DNA from: Pseudovibrio sp. Tun.PSC04-5.I4 | GTDB lineage: Bacteria; Pseudomonadota; Alphaproteobacteria; Rhizobiales; Stappiaceae | Length of the DNA: 64,000 bases | Reading direction: 5' to 3' | NCBI RefSeq assembly: GCF_900104145.1 | Contig: NZ_FNLB01000006.1 | Span: 827,001 to 891,000 of the forward strand | Shown here: in pieces, positions 53,633-61,989 of the stretch | Layout: each line of letters opens with the position of its first letter | Numbering within the stretch: the first letter of the stretch is position 1 | The notes under the pieces: generated by a model | The model's database searches: none | Told to the model about the DNA's origin: nothing | What the model saw: the letters and a program-made list of their open reading frames with translations, nothing else | Program-made: the position numbers and the translations under genes

Positions 53633-55368
53633 GATCGTCCCTCCGCATCATCTGGCTTTTACAAAAAGAAGAACCGCTTGCCTTCTGGGGCGGTCTGGTC
53701 CTCGCCTTCCTCCCAGCCGCAGCAGGCATAGCGCTGTTGGCGGTCTCGGGTTATTTCATCACAGCAACCGCATTGGCTGGTCTTTCCGGGGGCGCAATCG
53801 CCTTCAACACCAGCTCCGCAGCTGGCAGCATCCGCCTCTATGCATCCGTCCGCATTTTTGGTCGTTACATTGAGCGCGTCATCACCCATGACGCGACCTT
53901 CCGTTTTCTCGCCAACCTGCGCTCCGGTGTGTTCCGAGGGCTTGTTGCCCGCGAAAGCAACGGAACCTTGAGCCAGCGCTCTGCAACAGCACTTTCCCGC
54001 GTGGTGAGTGATGTGGATCAGCTGGACGGCCTGTTCCTGCGCCTTGTAGTGCCTCTCGCATCTGCGGCCATCATCACAGGCCTGACACTGGTAATCCTCT
54101 GGCAATACTCGCCAGTAGCATCCATCGCTCTGGGCGCTATTCAGGCTGCTGGCCTGACCGTTTTGGCCAAATCAGGCGGTCACCGCAAAAAAGCACAGGC
54201 TCGCAAGCTCAATGCCGCTCGGGATGCGCTGCGTGTGCGTGTTTCTGATCTGGTTCGGGGTCGTCGTGATCTATCCGTCTTTGGCGGACTGGAACAACAA
54301 CGCGCCGCTGCGCTGAAAGCTGTGGACCAGCTGGATGAAGCGCAAGAGCAGAGCGAACTGACAGACATGCGCAATCAGGCCGTCATCAGCACCATGAGTC
54401 AGGTGATGGTTGCGGTAACCTTCCTGTTTGCAGCCTATGCCTACCGGCAAGGCCAGATGGAACTGAAACACATTGCCCTGTTTGCCTTTGTAGCCATGGC
54501 ACTGCCGGAGCTTCTGGTCTCGCTTGCCAACAGCGCAGGTAGCTGGAGCAAAATGTCAGGCGCTGCGGATCGCGTTCGCTCGCTACTGACTGTTGGGCAG
54601 GACAGTGAGGCGCTGCAAAACGCCAGAAGCAATTCAGAAACACCTGTGTTTGAAGCTGGCAAAGACGCCCTGCATCTTAAGAATATCGATTTCGCCTACA
54701 CGCCCAAAGCGGCTCCAATCCTAAGCGGTGTGGATTTGGTTCTGCCAACAGGAAGCCGCACAGTGGTGATTGGTCCCAGCGGAGCTGGTAAATCCACGCT
54801 GGCAGCCATCGTTGCCCGCCTGCAAACGCCTCAAAACGGCTCTATCCAGATCGGCGGCGTCAATCTACCGGACCTAGCGGAAGATAAACTGCGCGCCGCA
54901 CTAACAGTTGTTGGCCAGCGCACACAGATCTTCCACAGCACCATTGCTGACAACCTGCGGGTTGCACGAGAAGACGCGAGCGATGATGAACTCTGGGAAG
55001 CTTTGGACCATGCTGGCCTGAAAAAACTGGTCGAGAGCCGAAACGAAAAGCTGGAAACTCATCTGGGGGAAGGTGGTCTTGGCCTGTCTGGCGGCGAAGG
55101 TCGACGTCTGGCGCTCGCCCGTGCTTACCTGCGCAACCCGGAAATCTGGATTGCCGATGAGCTGACCGAAGGTCTGGACCACGCAACAGCTGATACGGTT
55201 CTGACCTCGTTCCGCGCAATGACACGCGGCAAGACCGTATTGATGGTGTCCCATCGTGCCAGCGAACTAGCCTGTGCTGACCGCGTTCTGGTCTTGGAAG
55301 ACGGCAAGCTAAGCGAAGTCGCGCTGCCGCTGTCTGACGAGATCAAAGGCCGCTTGCGCGACGATTAA
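53629..55368 (+). CDS. cydC: Thiol reductant ABC exporter subunit CydC
   Basis: Partner half-transporter of CydD; 579 residues. The N-terminus contains the CydC-type segment LAVSGYFITATALAG (TM1/TM2), and the NBD has GPSGAGKST, signature LSGGEGRRLALARA and Walker B IWIADELTEGLD, with switch His in VSHRAS. ATG at 53629 follows GGAGA and overlaps the cydD stop by four bases; longer starts lie within cydD. Confidence 0.91.
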   Translation: MRSSLRIIWLLQKEEPLAFWGGLVLAFLPAAAGIALLAVSGYFITATALAGLSGGAIAFNTSSAAGSIRLYASVRIFGRYIERVITHDATFRFLANLRSGVFRGLVARESNGTLSQRSATALSRVVSDVDQLDGLFLRLVVPLASAAIITGLTLVILWQYSPVASIALGAIQAAGLTVLAKSGGHRKKAQARKLNAARDALRVRVSDLVRGRRDLSVFGGLEQQRAAALKAVDQLDEAQEQSELTDMRNQAVISTMSQVMVAVTFLFAAYAYRQGQMELKHIALFAFVAMALPELLVSLANSAGSWSKMSGAADRVRSLLTVGQDSEALQNARSNSETPVFEAGKDALHLKNIDFAYTPKAAPILSGVDLVLPTGSRTVVIGPSGAGKSTLAAIVARLQTPQNGSIQIGGVNLPDLAEDKLRAALTVVGQRTQIFHSTIADNLRVAREDASDDELWEALDHAGLKKLVESRNEKLETHLGEGGLGLSGGEGRRLALARAYLRNPEIWIADELTEGLDHATADTVLTSFRAMTRGKTVLMVSHRASELACADRVLVLEDGKLSEVALPLSDEIKGRLRDD

Positions 55369-55388
55369 GCTATTCTGCATGATTATAA

Positions 55389-55429
55389 AAAAAGAGCGCA
55401 GTCCTCGATGAGAGGGCCGCGCTCTTTTT
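55389..55429. terminator. Bidirectional terminator between cydC and the dehydrogenase gene
   Basis: AAAAAGAGCGC (55389-55399) pairs with GCGCTCTTTTT (55419-55429), an 11-base perfect stem with A-run and T-run flanks, between two convergent genes. Confidence 0.92.
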
Positions 55430-55435
55430 CGATAA

Positions 55436-56557
55436 TTAGGCTGCCAATTGGTGACCGGATTTCTCGTGGTCAGAGCCATCATTATTGTAAAGGCCACCAA
55501 AACGGTTGGCGAGAAAGTCCGCCAAGCTGATGCTTTCTTGCGTCACAAAGCCTTTTGCCTGCAGCTTTCCAGTCATCATCAGATCCAGCGTGGCACAGAT
55601 GCTGGCCGCTGTTGTAATCTGAATGCCGCTCCAATGTTTGCCATGGATCTCGCGATCATTGACCACATGGGAGAAGGATTTCTGCTGGAAGCGACCATCC
55701 TTCATGCCAGTTGCGGTGATGAAGATGAGAACGCGGTCCTGCATAGTGGCAGGAATGGCGTCTTCCATCACTTCCTTCAGGAGCTCCCGTTTGTTGATGA
55801 AACCAAGATCGTTCAGCAACAACTCCATGATGTCTTTATGACCCGGATAGCGGATGGAAAGATAACGCAGGCTCTGCACTTTGCCTTTCAAGGTTTCAGA
55901 CAAAGACCCCAATCCGCCGGATGTGTTGAAAGCTTCATAGTCAACACCGTCCAGAGAGAAGTTCTGCAAGCCAGCCAACGGAGAGACCGTTGTCAGTTCG
56001 CCGTTTTCAATAGCAAGGCATGGATTACAATATTCATTGATCAACCCGTCCGTTGACCACGTGAGATTGTATTTCAATTTATTGGTTGGGTAACGAGGCA
56101 ATGCCCCCACACGCAAATGTAGGTCTTCTAGACGATCAAACTGCTGCGCAAGGTCGTGTCCGGCAATGGAAACAAAACCGGGAGCAAGACCACACTGCGG
56201 GGCAAACGCTTTACTAGCGCCTTTGGCGATGCGCTCAACTTCAGCCGTGCTTGCCACATCCTCGGTCAAGTCAAGGTAATGACAATCCGCATCCCGTGCA
56301 GCCTGTGCAATCACAGGTGTCAGGAAGAATGGCGCAGCTGAAATGACAGCATCACATCCTTTTAGCGCTGCGGTTAGTTTACCAAGGTCGCTCACGTCCA
56401 GCGCCTCGGTGGTGACATGCGGCACGTCCAATGTAGAAAGTGCATCCACACTCTGGTCTAAAACCTTGATCTGGTAATCACCAGAGCCTTGTAACAATGC
56501 GGCGATCATTCCGCCGATCTTACCTGCGCCTACCACTGCAACATGATGTCGGTTCAT
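55436..56557 (-). CDS. Saccharopine dehydrogenase / L-lysine dehydrogenase family protein
   Basis: NAD(P)-dependent oxidoreductase of 373 residues. The Rossmann start is VAVVGAGKIGGMIAALLQGSG (residues 5-25). The C-terminal domain contains QCGLAPGFVSIAGHDL and the segment NLTWSTDGLINEYCNPCLAIENGE, characteristic of lysine-6-dehydrogenase and saccharopine dehydrogenase enzymes. ATG at 56557 follows GGAGGGG; a start at 56629 has none. An Lrp-type regulator gene lies upstream on the same strand and the gap carries regularly spaced GTCAT(T/A)ATGAC palindromes, indicating control by amino-acid (probably lysine) supply. The choice between the two activities needs assay. Confidence 0.83.
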   Translation of the reverse strand: MNRHHVAVVGAGKIGGMIAALLQGSGDYQIKVLDQSVDALSTLDVPHVTTEALDVSDLGKLTAALKGCDAVISAAPFFLTPVIAQAARDADCHYLDLTEDVASTAEVERIAKGASKAFAPQCGLAPGFVSIAGHDLAQQFDRLEDLHLRVGALPRYPTNKLKYNLTWSTDGLINEYCNPCLAIENGELTTVSPLAGLQNFSLDGVDYEAFNTSGGLGSLSETLKGKVQSLRYLSIRYPGHKDIMELLLNDLGFINKRELLKEVMEDAIPATMQDRVLIFITATGMKDGRFQQKSFSHVVNDREIHGKHWSGIQITTAASICATLDLMMTGKLQAKGFVTQESISLADFLANRFGGLYNNDGSDHEKSGHQLAA

Positions 56558-56638
56558 ATAAGCCCCTCCAGACTGGTTTTCGATTGACCTGAAGTCTACG
56601 TGAAAACACTGCCGGAGTTTATAGGGCAACTTGCCGAA

Positions 56639-56684
56639 ATGACGTTTTATTCCGTCATTATGACGGTAACTGCGTCATAATGAC
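56639..56684. promoter_or_regulatory. Candidate Lrp-family operator array upstream of the dehydrogenase
   Basis: GTCATTATGAC (56654-56664) and GTCATAATGAC (56674-56684) are near-identical palindromes 20 bases apart, on one face of the helix. An ATGACG (56639-56644) half-site adds an inverted match to CGTCAT (56653-56658). The array lies between the Lrp gene and its target, as expected for an Lrp/AsnC oligomer. Confidence 0.65.
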
Positions 56685-56736
56685 AATAAAACTGTAAATA
56701 TAACGATGCGTGCGTGTGGCACTCACAAGATTCGTG

Positions 56737-57216
56737 TCATTTTTCCAGGCTGTATGTGTTTTGCGGCATGAACGGGCGCTGGCGTTCAAACTTCTTTGTC
56801 AAAACGATAGAGGAGCGGGTGCGTTCCACACCGGGAATGGCTGCAATCTCATCCAGCACTGAATCCAGCTCCTCCAACCGATCCGGCTCTACAATCAGGC
56901 ACAGATCAAACTCACCAGAGATGGTCAGACAACTGCGGATCTCAGGGTAGGATTCCAGCTGTGTGATCAGCTCGCGTGAGCGTTGCTGGGAGACGGAGAG
57001 CATAACCAGCGCCTGCACACGCTTTTCGTCCTGCTGATCACCCAAAATAGCGGTGTAGCCAATGATGATGCCCTTGCGCTCAAGACGGGCAATCCGCTCC
57101 TGAACAGTAGAGCGTGCTACGTCCAGACGACGGGCGATGGAAGAAACCGGCTCACGCGCATTCCCTTGCAAAATAGCAATCAGCTTGCGATCCAGTTCGT
57201 CCTTTATCTCGGCCAT
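56737..57216 (-). CDS. Lrp/AsnC-family transcriptional regulator
   Basis: 159-residue feast/famine regulator. The N-terminal helix-turn-helix reads LDRKLIAILQGNAREPVSSIARRLDVARSTVQERIARLERKG, and the C-terminal RAM ligand domain contains VLMLSVSQQRS-like beta strands and SGEFDLCLIVE. It lies 179 bases upstream of the saccharopine/lysine dehydrogenase gene on the same strand. A TGACG half-site also occurs just ahead of its own start (about 57236-57242), consistent with autoregulation. Confidence 0.9.
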   Translation of the reverse strand: MAEIKDELDRKLIAILQGNAREPVSSIARRLDVARSTVQERIARLERKGIIIGYTAILGDQQDEKRVQALVMLSVSQQRSRELITQLESYPEIRSCLTISGEFDLCLIVEPDRLEELDSVLDEIAAIPGVERTRSSIVLTKKFERQRPFMPQNTYSLEK

Positions 57217-57415
57217 GAGTAGTCCCTATAATTTTTCGTCAATATAACAGCCCTCTCGGCGATTTGGCAGTACTTACCGGCAAAACCAACAAAAATAAGG
57301 GGCTATCTCCTTGCAGAACACACTGAATGTTAAACGAAAATGCAGATGTGAGGCTGGAGTTTTACCCTTAACCGGCAAAACCATAAAATTGCCGTTGCAC
57401 GCGCCAAAACGTAAC

Positions 57416-57450
57416 GTTATAAGATAACAAATCAAATGTAATAGTATAAC
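57416..57450 (+). promoter_or_regulatory. Two Zur boxes upstream of znuA
   Basis: GTTAT-AAG-ATAAC (57416-57428) is a perfect match to the core of the alphaproteobacterial Zur palindrome. GTAAT-AGT-ATAAC (57438-57450) is a second copy with one mismatch, 22 bases downstream, roughly two helical turns. Both lie within 60 bases of the znuA start, so Zur would block transcription when zinc is plentiful. Confidence 0.75.
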
Positions 57451-57470
57451 ACTTATGGTGTCGAACGAGT

Positions 57471-58427
57471 ATGAAACATCTTTTCGGGTCAATGAGCGTG
57501 CTGGCTGTTCTTTGCAGCAGTTTGAGTGTTCCGGCATTTGCGCAAACGGAAGTCAAGGTGGTGGCGTCCATCAAGCCCATCCACTCCCTCGTTGCAAGCG
57601 TTATGGAAGGGGTCGGTACGCCGTCTCTTGTCGTGGATGGCGCTGGGTCTCCCCACACCTACAGTCTGCGCCCCTCTACTGCTCGCAAAATCGCGAATGC
57701 TGATGTGGTGTTCTGGGTTGGTCCGCAGATGGAGAGCTTTTTGGAAACGCCGCTGGAAAACCTGGCAGGGTCAGCAACTGTGGTTGATCTGAAAGAAGCC
57801 GACGGTCTGAAGCTGCTCCAGTTCCGCGAGGGCGGCAACTTCGAGGAACATGCTGGGGAGGAAGATCATGACGAACATGAGGACCACGACGAGCATGGGG
57901 ATGACGCTTTTGACATGCATCTCTGGCTAGACCCGCAAAACGCACTGGCCATGCTGACTAAAATCGAGAAAACCCTCGCAAAAGCAGATCCGGCCAATGC
58001 GGCAAAATATGCGGCAAATGCTAAGGCGGAAGCTACAGAAATCAAGGCTCTCTCCGCCAAGCTGAAAGAAGATTTGAAACAGCATCAAGGCAAGTCGTTC
58101 GTCGTGTTCCACGATGCCTATCGTTACTTCGAAGAAGCCTTTGATCTCAAAGCTGTTGGCTCAGTCACAATCAGCCCGGAAGTACTGCCCGGAGCAAGGC
58201 GTCTTTCGCAGGTGCGCGGGAAACTGAAAAATCTTGGCGTGACCTGCGTCTTCTCTGAAGCACAGTTTAACCCCAGAATGGTGGAGGTGCTGAAAGAGGG
58301 GACAAACGTAAACACCGCTGAGCTGGACCCACTTGGATCAACACTGGAGGCCGGACCTCAGCTTTACACTCAGCTCCTCAAAGGCATGGGCACTGCTTTT
58401 AATGCCTGCCTCACCGAGCAGAGCTAA
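57471..58427 (+). CDS. znuA: Zinc ABC transporter periplasmic binding protein
   Basis: 318-residue cluster A-I binding protein. The signal peptide MKHLFGSMSVLAVLCSSLSVPAFAQ is followed by VVASIKPIHSLVASVMEGVG with the first zinc His, GSPHTYSLRPS with the second, the His/Asp/Glu-rich flexible loop (about 126-146, many H-E-D repeats) typical of ZnuA, and VVFHDAYRYFEEAF with a further ligand. It is preceded by two Zur boxes. No znuB, znuC or zur gene is adjacent, although these usually cluster with it, so the other subunits must be elsewhere. Confidence 0.93.
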   Translation: MKHLFGSMSVLAVLCSSLSVPAFAQTEVKVVASIKPIHSLVASVMEGVGTPSLVVDGAGSPHTYSLRPSTARKIANADVVFWVGPQMESFLETPLENLAGSATVVDLKEADGLKLLQFREGGNFEEHAGEEDHDEHEDHDEHGDDAFDMHLWLDPQNALAMLTKIEKTLAKADPANAAKYAANAKAEATEIKALSAKLKEDLKQHQGKSFVVFHDAYRYFEEAFDLKAVGSVTISPEVLPGARRLSQVRGKLKNLGVTCVFSEAQFNPRMVEVLKEGTNVNTAELDPLGSTLEAGPQLYTQLLKGMGTAFNACLTEQS

Positions 58428-58455
58428 TCTGCTGGTATAAATCTGGTCGCAGGCT

Positions 58456-58956
58456 CTACATCGTTCCGTCGTCTTCAAGCCTGCGGCTCCACCTCTCCAA
58501 AATACCTTCCAACATTTCTCTGTCCTCAGGGGGCAGAACCGCCAGCATTTCCGCTTCCATCTCAAAGTGCTTTGCGGCGGCTTGTTCCACCAATGACTTC
58601 CCTTTTTCTGTCAGATGAATCATCAGCGCCCGCCGATCCTCAGGGTTTGGCTTACGACACACCAAGCCCATCTTCTCAAGTTTATCCAACCGGCTTGTCA
58701 TGGTGCCGGACGTCAGCATACTGGATTTGGAGAGCTCGGTAGGGCGCAGAGCAAATGGCTCCCCGCTACGGCGCAGTGTTGCCAGTACGTCAAAATCACC
58801 CGTGGCCAGCCCGAAACTACCAAAATTACCGGAAATGTCCTTGTTGATCATAATGTTGATCCGCATCATCCGCGCAAGAATATGCATCGGTGTGGCATCA
58901 ACGTCTGGCACTTCTTTTTTCCATTGGCGAACAACCCGCGCAACATGATCTGTCAT
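58456..58956 (-). CDS. MarR-family transcriptional regulator
   Basis: 166-residue winged-helix regulator. The DNA-binding region includes LRPTELSKSSMLTSGTMTSRLDKLEKMGLVCRKPNPEDRRALMIHLTEKG, where the D-R-R wing is typical. ATG at 58956 is preferred; the TTG at 58971 has no ribosome site. It diverges from the DMT exporter gene, and the gap carries two TTGA-N2-TCAA palindromes, the expected place for MarR operators. Confidence 0.9.
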   Translation of the reverse strand: MTDHVARVVRQWKKEVPDVDATPMHILARMMRINIMINKDISGNFGSFGLATGDFDVLATLRRSGEPFALRPTELSKSSMLTSGTMTSRLDKLEKMGLVCRKPNPEDRRALMIHLTEKGKSLVEQAAAKHFEMEAEMLAVLPPEDREMLEGILERWSRRLEDDGTM

Positions 58957-59016
58957 CTCAGTTCCCAGCAAACAAACAAAAACCGTGTGGTGCTCGTTAT
59001 ATTGCAGATGAATTAC

Positions 59017-59085
59017 TTGAGATCAAGATACTTGACGAGCTTGCGTAGATACCCTAATGATCAGGAAATATTAGCTTGAACTCAA
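59017..59085. promoter_or_regulatory. Twin candidate MarR operators
   Basis: TTGAGATCAA (59017-59026, extended to CTTGAGATCAAG at 59016-59027) and TTGAACTCAA (59076-59085) lie 59 bases apart in the divergent MarR/exporter region. The second is 20 bases before the exporter start, where binding would block transcription. Confidence 0.6.
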
Positions 59086-59105
59086 ACTAACTCAGGTCAA
59101 AGTAA

Positions 59106-59984
59106 GTGTTCCTTCAACTGCGCACGGCGCTCACCCCGGCCATCTGGGGCACAACCTATGCCGTCACCACCCTATTGTTACCGGGGCAGGATCCGGTCTG
59201 GATGGTTGTCTATCGGCTTTTGCCTGCTGGTCTTTTACTGCTGATGTTTGCGCCGGGTCTGCTGTCCTCAAAATGGGCAAAGCGCGCCATGGTCATTGGG
59301 CTCACCAACCTTTCCATGATCTTCTTCGTGTTCATCGCAGCATTCCGCCTCCCAAGCGGCATGGCCGGAACGCTCATGGCAACACTACCGCTCCAAATCC
59401 TCTTCTACATCTGGATCCTACAAGGCAAAAAACCGGTTCCTCGGCAGCTAATGGCGTCAGTCATTGGCCTATTCGGTGTTAGCCTGCTGCTGCTCGGCGC
59501 GGTTGATCTGGACTGGATCGGTATCGGAGCTGCATTGGCTGCGTGTGTCAGCACGTTTACCGGTGTTTACTTGGGCAGCAAATGGGGGCGACCGGAGACC
59601 AGCATGGTCACCTATACCGGGTGGCATGTCACTCTGGGCGGCCTCTATGCACTGCCCATCGCTTTTCTGTTCGAGGGGGCAGCTCCAATGCCGGATTGGA
59701 ATATGGCACTGGCCTTCTTCTGGATCGGAATTTTGGGAATGGGCTGGGCATCCGTGAACTGGCTCAACGGCATCGTGCAGCTCAAACCAACAACCATCGG
59801 TTTCTTGTCGCTGGTCAATCCGGTATCAGCCGTGCTCTGTGGTCAGTTGCTGGTTGGGGAACAGTTTGGCCTTCGCCAATGGGTCGGCATTACAATTGTG
59901 CTCGGCAGCATCGTCTTTGCGCTCAAAACACCATCCGCTGCGAAAGTTGCAGCCCAAGCAAAAGAAGTCACCGCAACCCCATAA
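59106..59984 (+). CDS. EamA/DMT-family transporter
   Basis: Inner-membrane exporter of 292 residues with about ten TM helices in two EamA repeats. Repeat 1 starts LTPAIWGTTYAVTTLLLPGQDPVWMVVYR; repeat 2 includes the family's W-x-x-W-x-x-G-I-V-Q-L-K-P segment and ends in GQLLVGEQFGLRQWVGITIVLGSIVFALK. Proteins of this type export amino acids or metabolites; the substrate is unknown. GTG at 59106 has AGG nine bases upstream. It is probably repressed by the divergent MarR protein. Confidence 0.87.
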   Translation: MFLQLRTALTPAIWGTTYAVTTLLLPGQDPVWMVVYRLLPAGLLLLMFAPGLLSSKWAKRAMVIGLTNLSMIFFVFIAAFRLPSGMAGTLMATLPLQILFYIWILQGKKPVPRQLMASVIGLFGVSLLLLGAVDLDWIGIGAALAACVSTFTGVYLGSKWGRPETSMVTYTGWHVTLGGLYALPIAFLFEGAAPMPDWNMALAFFWIGILGMGWASVNWLNGIVQLKPTTIGFLSLVNPVSAVLCGQLLVGEQFGLRQWVGITIVLGSIVFALKTPSAAKVAAQAKEVTATP

Positions 59985-59998
59985 AAGAGTAAGTTGTT

Positions 59999-60235
59999 TT
60001 AGCGCAGGTACGCGATATAAGCGTCCTGCGCTTTTTGCATGGCTTCAACTCTGTCGTTGACATCGCCTTTGCAAACCATACCGTTGTGATGCAGCTCCCA
60101 CCGCCACGGCCTGCGAAAACCGTCCTTATCTTCCCGGTGAACCCGCATACTCATTTCAGTACTTAAAACGCCCGTTCCCACGCTGTGGTCTGGAACATTC
60201 TTCCAAAGTTGCCGCCAATGAAATTTCTTGGACAT
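59999..60235 (-). CDS. Small conserved-looking hypothetical protein
   Basis: 78 residues, hydrophilic, Trp- and Arg-rich (FRRPWRWELHHNGMVCKGD), no signal peptide or TM. AGAAG precedes the ATG at 60235. The pattern suggests a short beta-rich domain, but no family is recognised. Its last codons and stop lie inside the terminator hairpin of the convergent exporter gene, an odd but possible arrangement. It is probably a real small gene because the frame is open with a ribosome site and ordinary composition. Confidence 0.6.
   Translation of the reverse strand: MSKKFHWRQLWKNVPDHSVGTGVLSTEMSMRVHREDKDGFRRPWRWELHHNGMVCKGDVNDRVEAMQKAQDAYIAYLR
60001..60037 (+). terminator. Terminator of the DMT transporter gene
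   Basis: AGCGCAGG (60001-60008) pairs with CCTGCGCT (60025-60032), followed by TTTT. It overlaps the 3' end of the 78-codon gene on the opposite strand. Confidence 0.75.
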
Positions 60236-60384
60236 ACTTCTAAAACACCCGATGTTCTTACTATGTTCTCATAATGAGTTGTTTCCCTTAATATTTTCTA
60301 AACAAGACGAAAAGGGCGGGTTGAACAGCCCCAAATACGGGTGTTCCAGAGGCAAATTTCATACATTAAAGGGAGGTGGCGATG

Positions 60385-60545
60385 ACCAAGTCGTCGGTAT
60401 GCATGCGGGGGTCAATAACGAACGTGTTCGCCTCAGAAGCTTGCTTTAAATGCGCAAGGAGAGAACCATGAATGCGTTTCTGGCACATCCATGCATAGCG
60501 GGCATCCATTGTCAGGTTAATGCTGGATGTACCTGCACAAAGGAT
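60385..60545 (-). pseudogene. Remnant of crotonyl-CoA carboxylase/reductase (fragment 1)
   Basis: Read on the minus strand, F-C-A-G-T-S-S-I-N-L-T-M-D-A-R-Y then W-M-C-Q-K-R-I-H-G-S and AHLKQASEANTFVIDPR match an internal C-terminal stretch of crotonyl-CoA carboxylase/reductase (about 55 of 430 residues). Similarity begins inside the hairpin that ends the binding-protein gene and stops near 60385, so both ends of the parent gene are missing. The frame itself is still open. It is too short to be functional. Confidence 0.72.
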
Positions 60546-60568
60546 CACGGGCAACACCCGTGATCCTT
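60540..60568 (-). terminator. Terminator of the glycine-betaine-type binding-protein gene
   Basis: AAGGATCACGGG (60540-60551) and CCCGTGATCCTT (60557-60568) form a perfect 12-base stem with a five-base loop, 26 bases past the stop of the minus-strand gene. The T-run is short (TTTG). Confidence 0.75.
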
Positions 60569-60593
60569 AAAATCAATTTTCTGAATTTAGAAT

Positions 60594-61628
60594 TTACTGC
60601 GCGAGTGCAGCTTTAACCCGTTCTTGAACATCAGCGGAAACCCACTTTGTCCACATATCAGGGTTAGTCTTCAAAAACTCAATTGCAGCATCATCGGTAG
60701 TTCCATCAGTGTCCAGCATGTAGGCCAGTCCTTTAGAAACAACAGGGGCAGTCGTTTTGTAGTTGGTCAGGAACTCAACCAGCTGCGGAGCAAGAGCTTG
60801 GAATTCGCTGTTAACGTATACATGGGCTGCGGCCAAAGGATAAGCTACGGCTTCCTTAACCAGGCTTGCATCGTCTTCAGCATCCAGCGCGTCCCATACA
60901 GCTTTGTTGTATGCTGGCTCTTCAAGTTGCACCATCTCATCACCATACTTGCCCATTACCCAGGTAGGACCCCAGTAATAAAACACGATTGGTCTTTTGC
61001 GGCGCATATTTGAATCAATTGTGGCTGCCAATGCCGCACCAGTGCCAGGGCGGAAGTTTACGTAATCATCCAGCAAACCATAGGCGTTCAGCTTTTTGGT
61101 GTTGACTATCTCACAACCCCAACCAGCGATACAGTTATAGAAGCGGCCTTTACCTGGCTCTTCAGGGTCAGAAAAAACGTCTTTATACTTAGGAAGATCT
61201 GTAACAGACTTAAGGCCCTTGGCAGGCGCATTTTCGCCCTCAACCAGATATTTAGGCACATACCAAGCCTGAGTCACATTATCAAAGTTGATCCCCAGGT
61301 TAACATAGTCCCCTTTTGCCTCTCCTTTTGCTAACGCTTCACCCACGTTAACCGGCCAGGCTTCCATGAACACATCGATGTCGCCACGGGCCAAACCGTT
61401 GAGGAGCGGAATGGTTGATCCCGGAATGCTATCCGTTTCACAGCCATAACCGTTCTTAATGATGAAGCTGGCAACCGAATTACTAAAAGCGGTGGAATCA
61501 AGATCCACGCCAGCAAACACAACAGGACGATCAATTTCACAGGCAGGAGCGTCAGCAGCAGATGCTTCTATCGCACCAAACGGGAGAGCAAAGGCAAGAG
61601 TTGCAATTGCGAATTTGTAATTAAGCAC
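60594..61628 (-). CDS. Glycine betaine/proline-type ABC substrate-binding protein (OpuAC/ProX family)
   Basis: 344-residue periplasmic receptor. The signal peptide MLNYKFAIATLAFALPFGAIEASA is followed by a mature domain with FAGVDLDSTAFSNSVASFIIKNGYGCETD and, near residue 100, DIDVFMEAWPVNVGEALAKG, the OpuAC quaternary-amine pocket region. Aromatic residues (AWYVPKYL, YYWGPTWVMGKYG) could form a cation-pi cage for betaine or choline. No permease or ATPase gene is adjacent, so it is an orphan receptor lying between two decayed crotonyl-CoA carboxylase/reductase fragments. Confidence 0.87.
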   Translation of the reverse strand: MLNYKFAIATLAFALPFGAIEASAADAPACEIDRPVVFAGVDLDSTAFSNSVASFIIKNGYGCETDSIPGSTIPLLNGLARGDIDVFMEAWPVNVGEALAKGEAKGDYVNLGINFDNVTQAWYVPKYLVEGENAPAKGLKSVTDLPKYKDVFSDPEEPGKGRFYNCIAGWGCEIVNTKKLNAYGLLDDYVNFRPGTGAALAATIDSNMRRKRPIVFYYWGPTWVMGKYGDEMVQLEEPAYNKAVWDALDAEDDASLVKEAVAYPLAAAHVYVNSEFQALAPQLVEFLTNYKTTAPVVSKGLAYMLDTDGTTDDAAIEFLKTNPDMWTKWVSADVQERVKAALAQ

Positions 61629-61989
61629 AGAATGTCTCCTAGTTAAAACCTAGCTGCTATCTGGCCCGAATGAAAAACTGAGATATACAGCTTATCGTTC
61701 GGGCCAATTGCAGAGGGAATTAGTCAGCAAGTAAAATTAATCGAAATTAGACCTGCCAAATTTTCGCGAAACATAGATATTCTCATTCATTTGTCAATAT
61801 AAATTATTTATAGTTAATGTTGTTCAGTAGAATAACTGAATTTATTATTACGCATAATCTAAGTAATAGTTGAGATATTATGTATTATACTCAAGTTTAA
61901 TGTATAAAATTGCCTCAGTAAGTAAAATAAATTTTCAGTAAGTTAGTGTGTTGTGTTTACTGCATATGTTGATATTTCCGGCGTTCCCA
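61629..61989. other. AT-rich intergenic region
   Basis: 361 bases with strongly raised AT content (long A/T runs at 61780-61940). It probably contains the promoter of the binding-protein gene. I see no gene, convincing operator or repeat. Confidence 0.6.

Noticed and set aside
60366..60557. A 63-codon frame as an independent small gene
   Set aside because: Its residues match an internal piece of crotonyl-CoA carboxylase/reductase and its start lies in a terminator hairpin; annotated as a pseudogene fragment.
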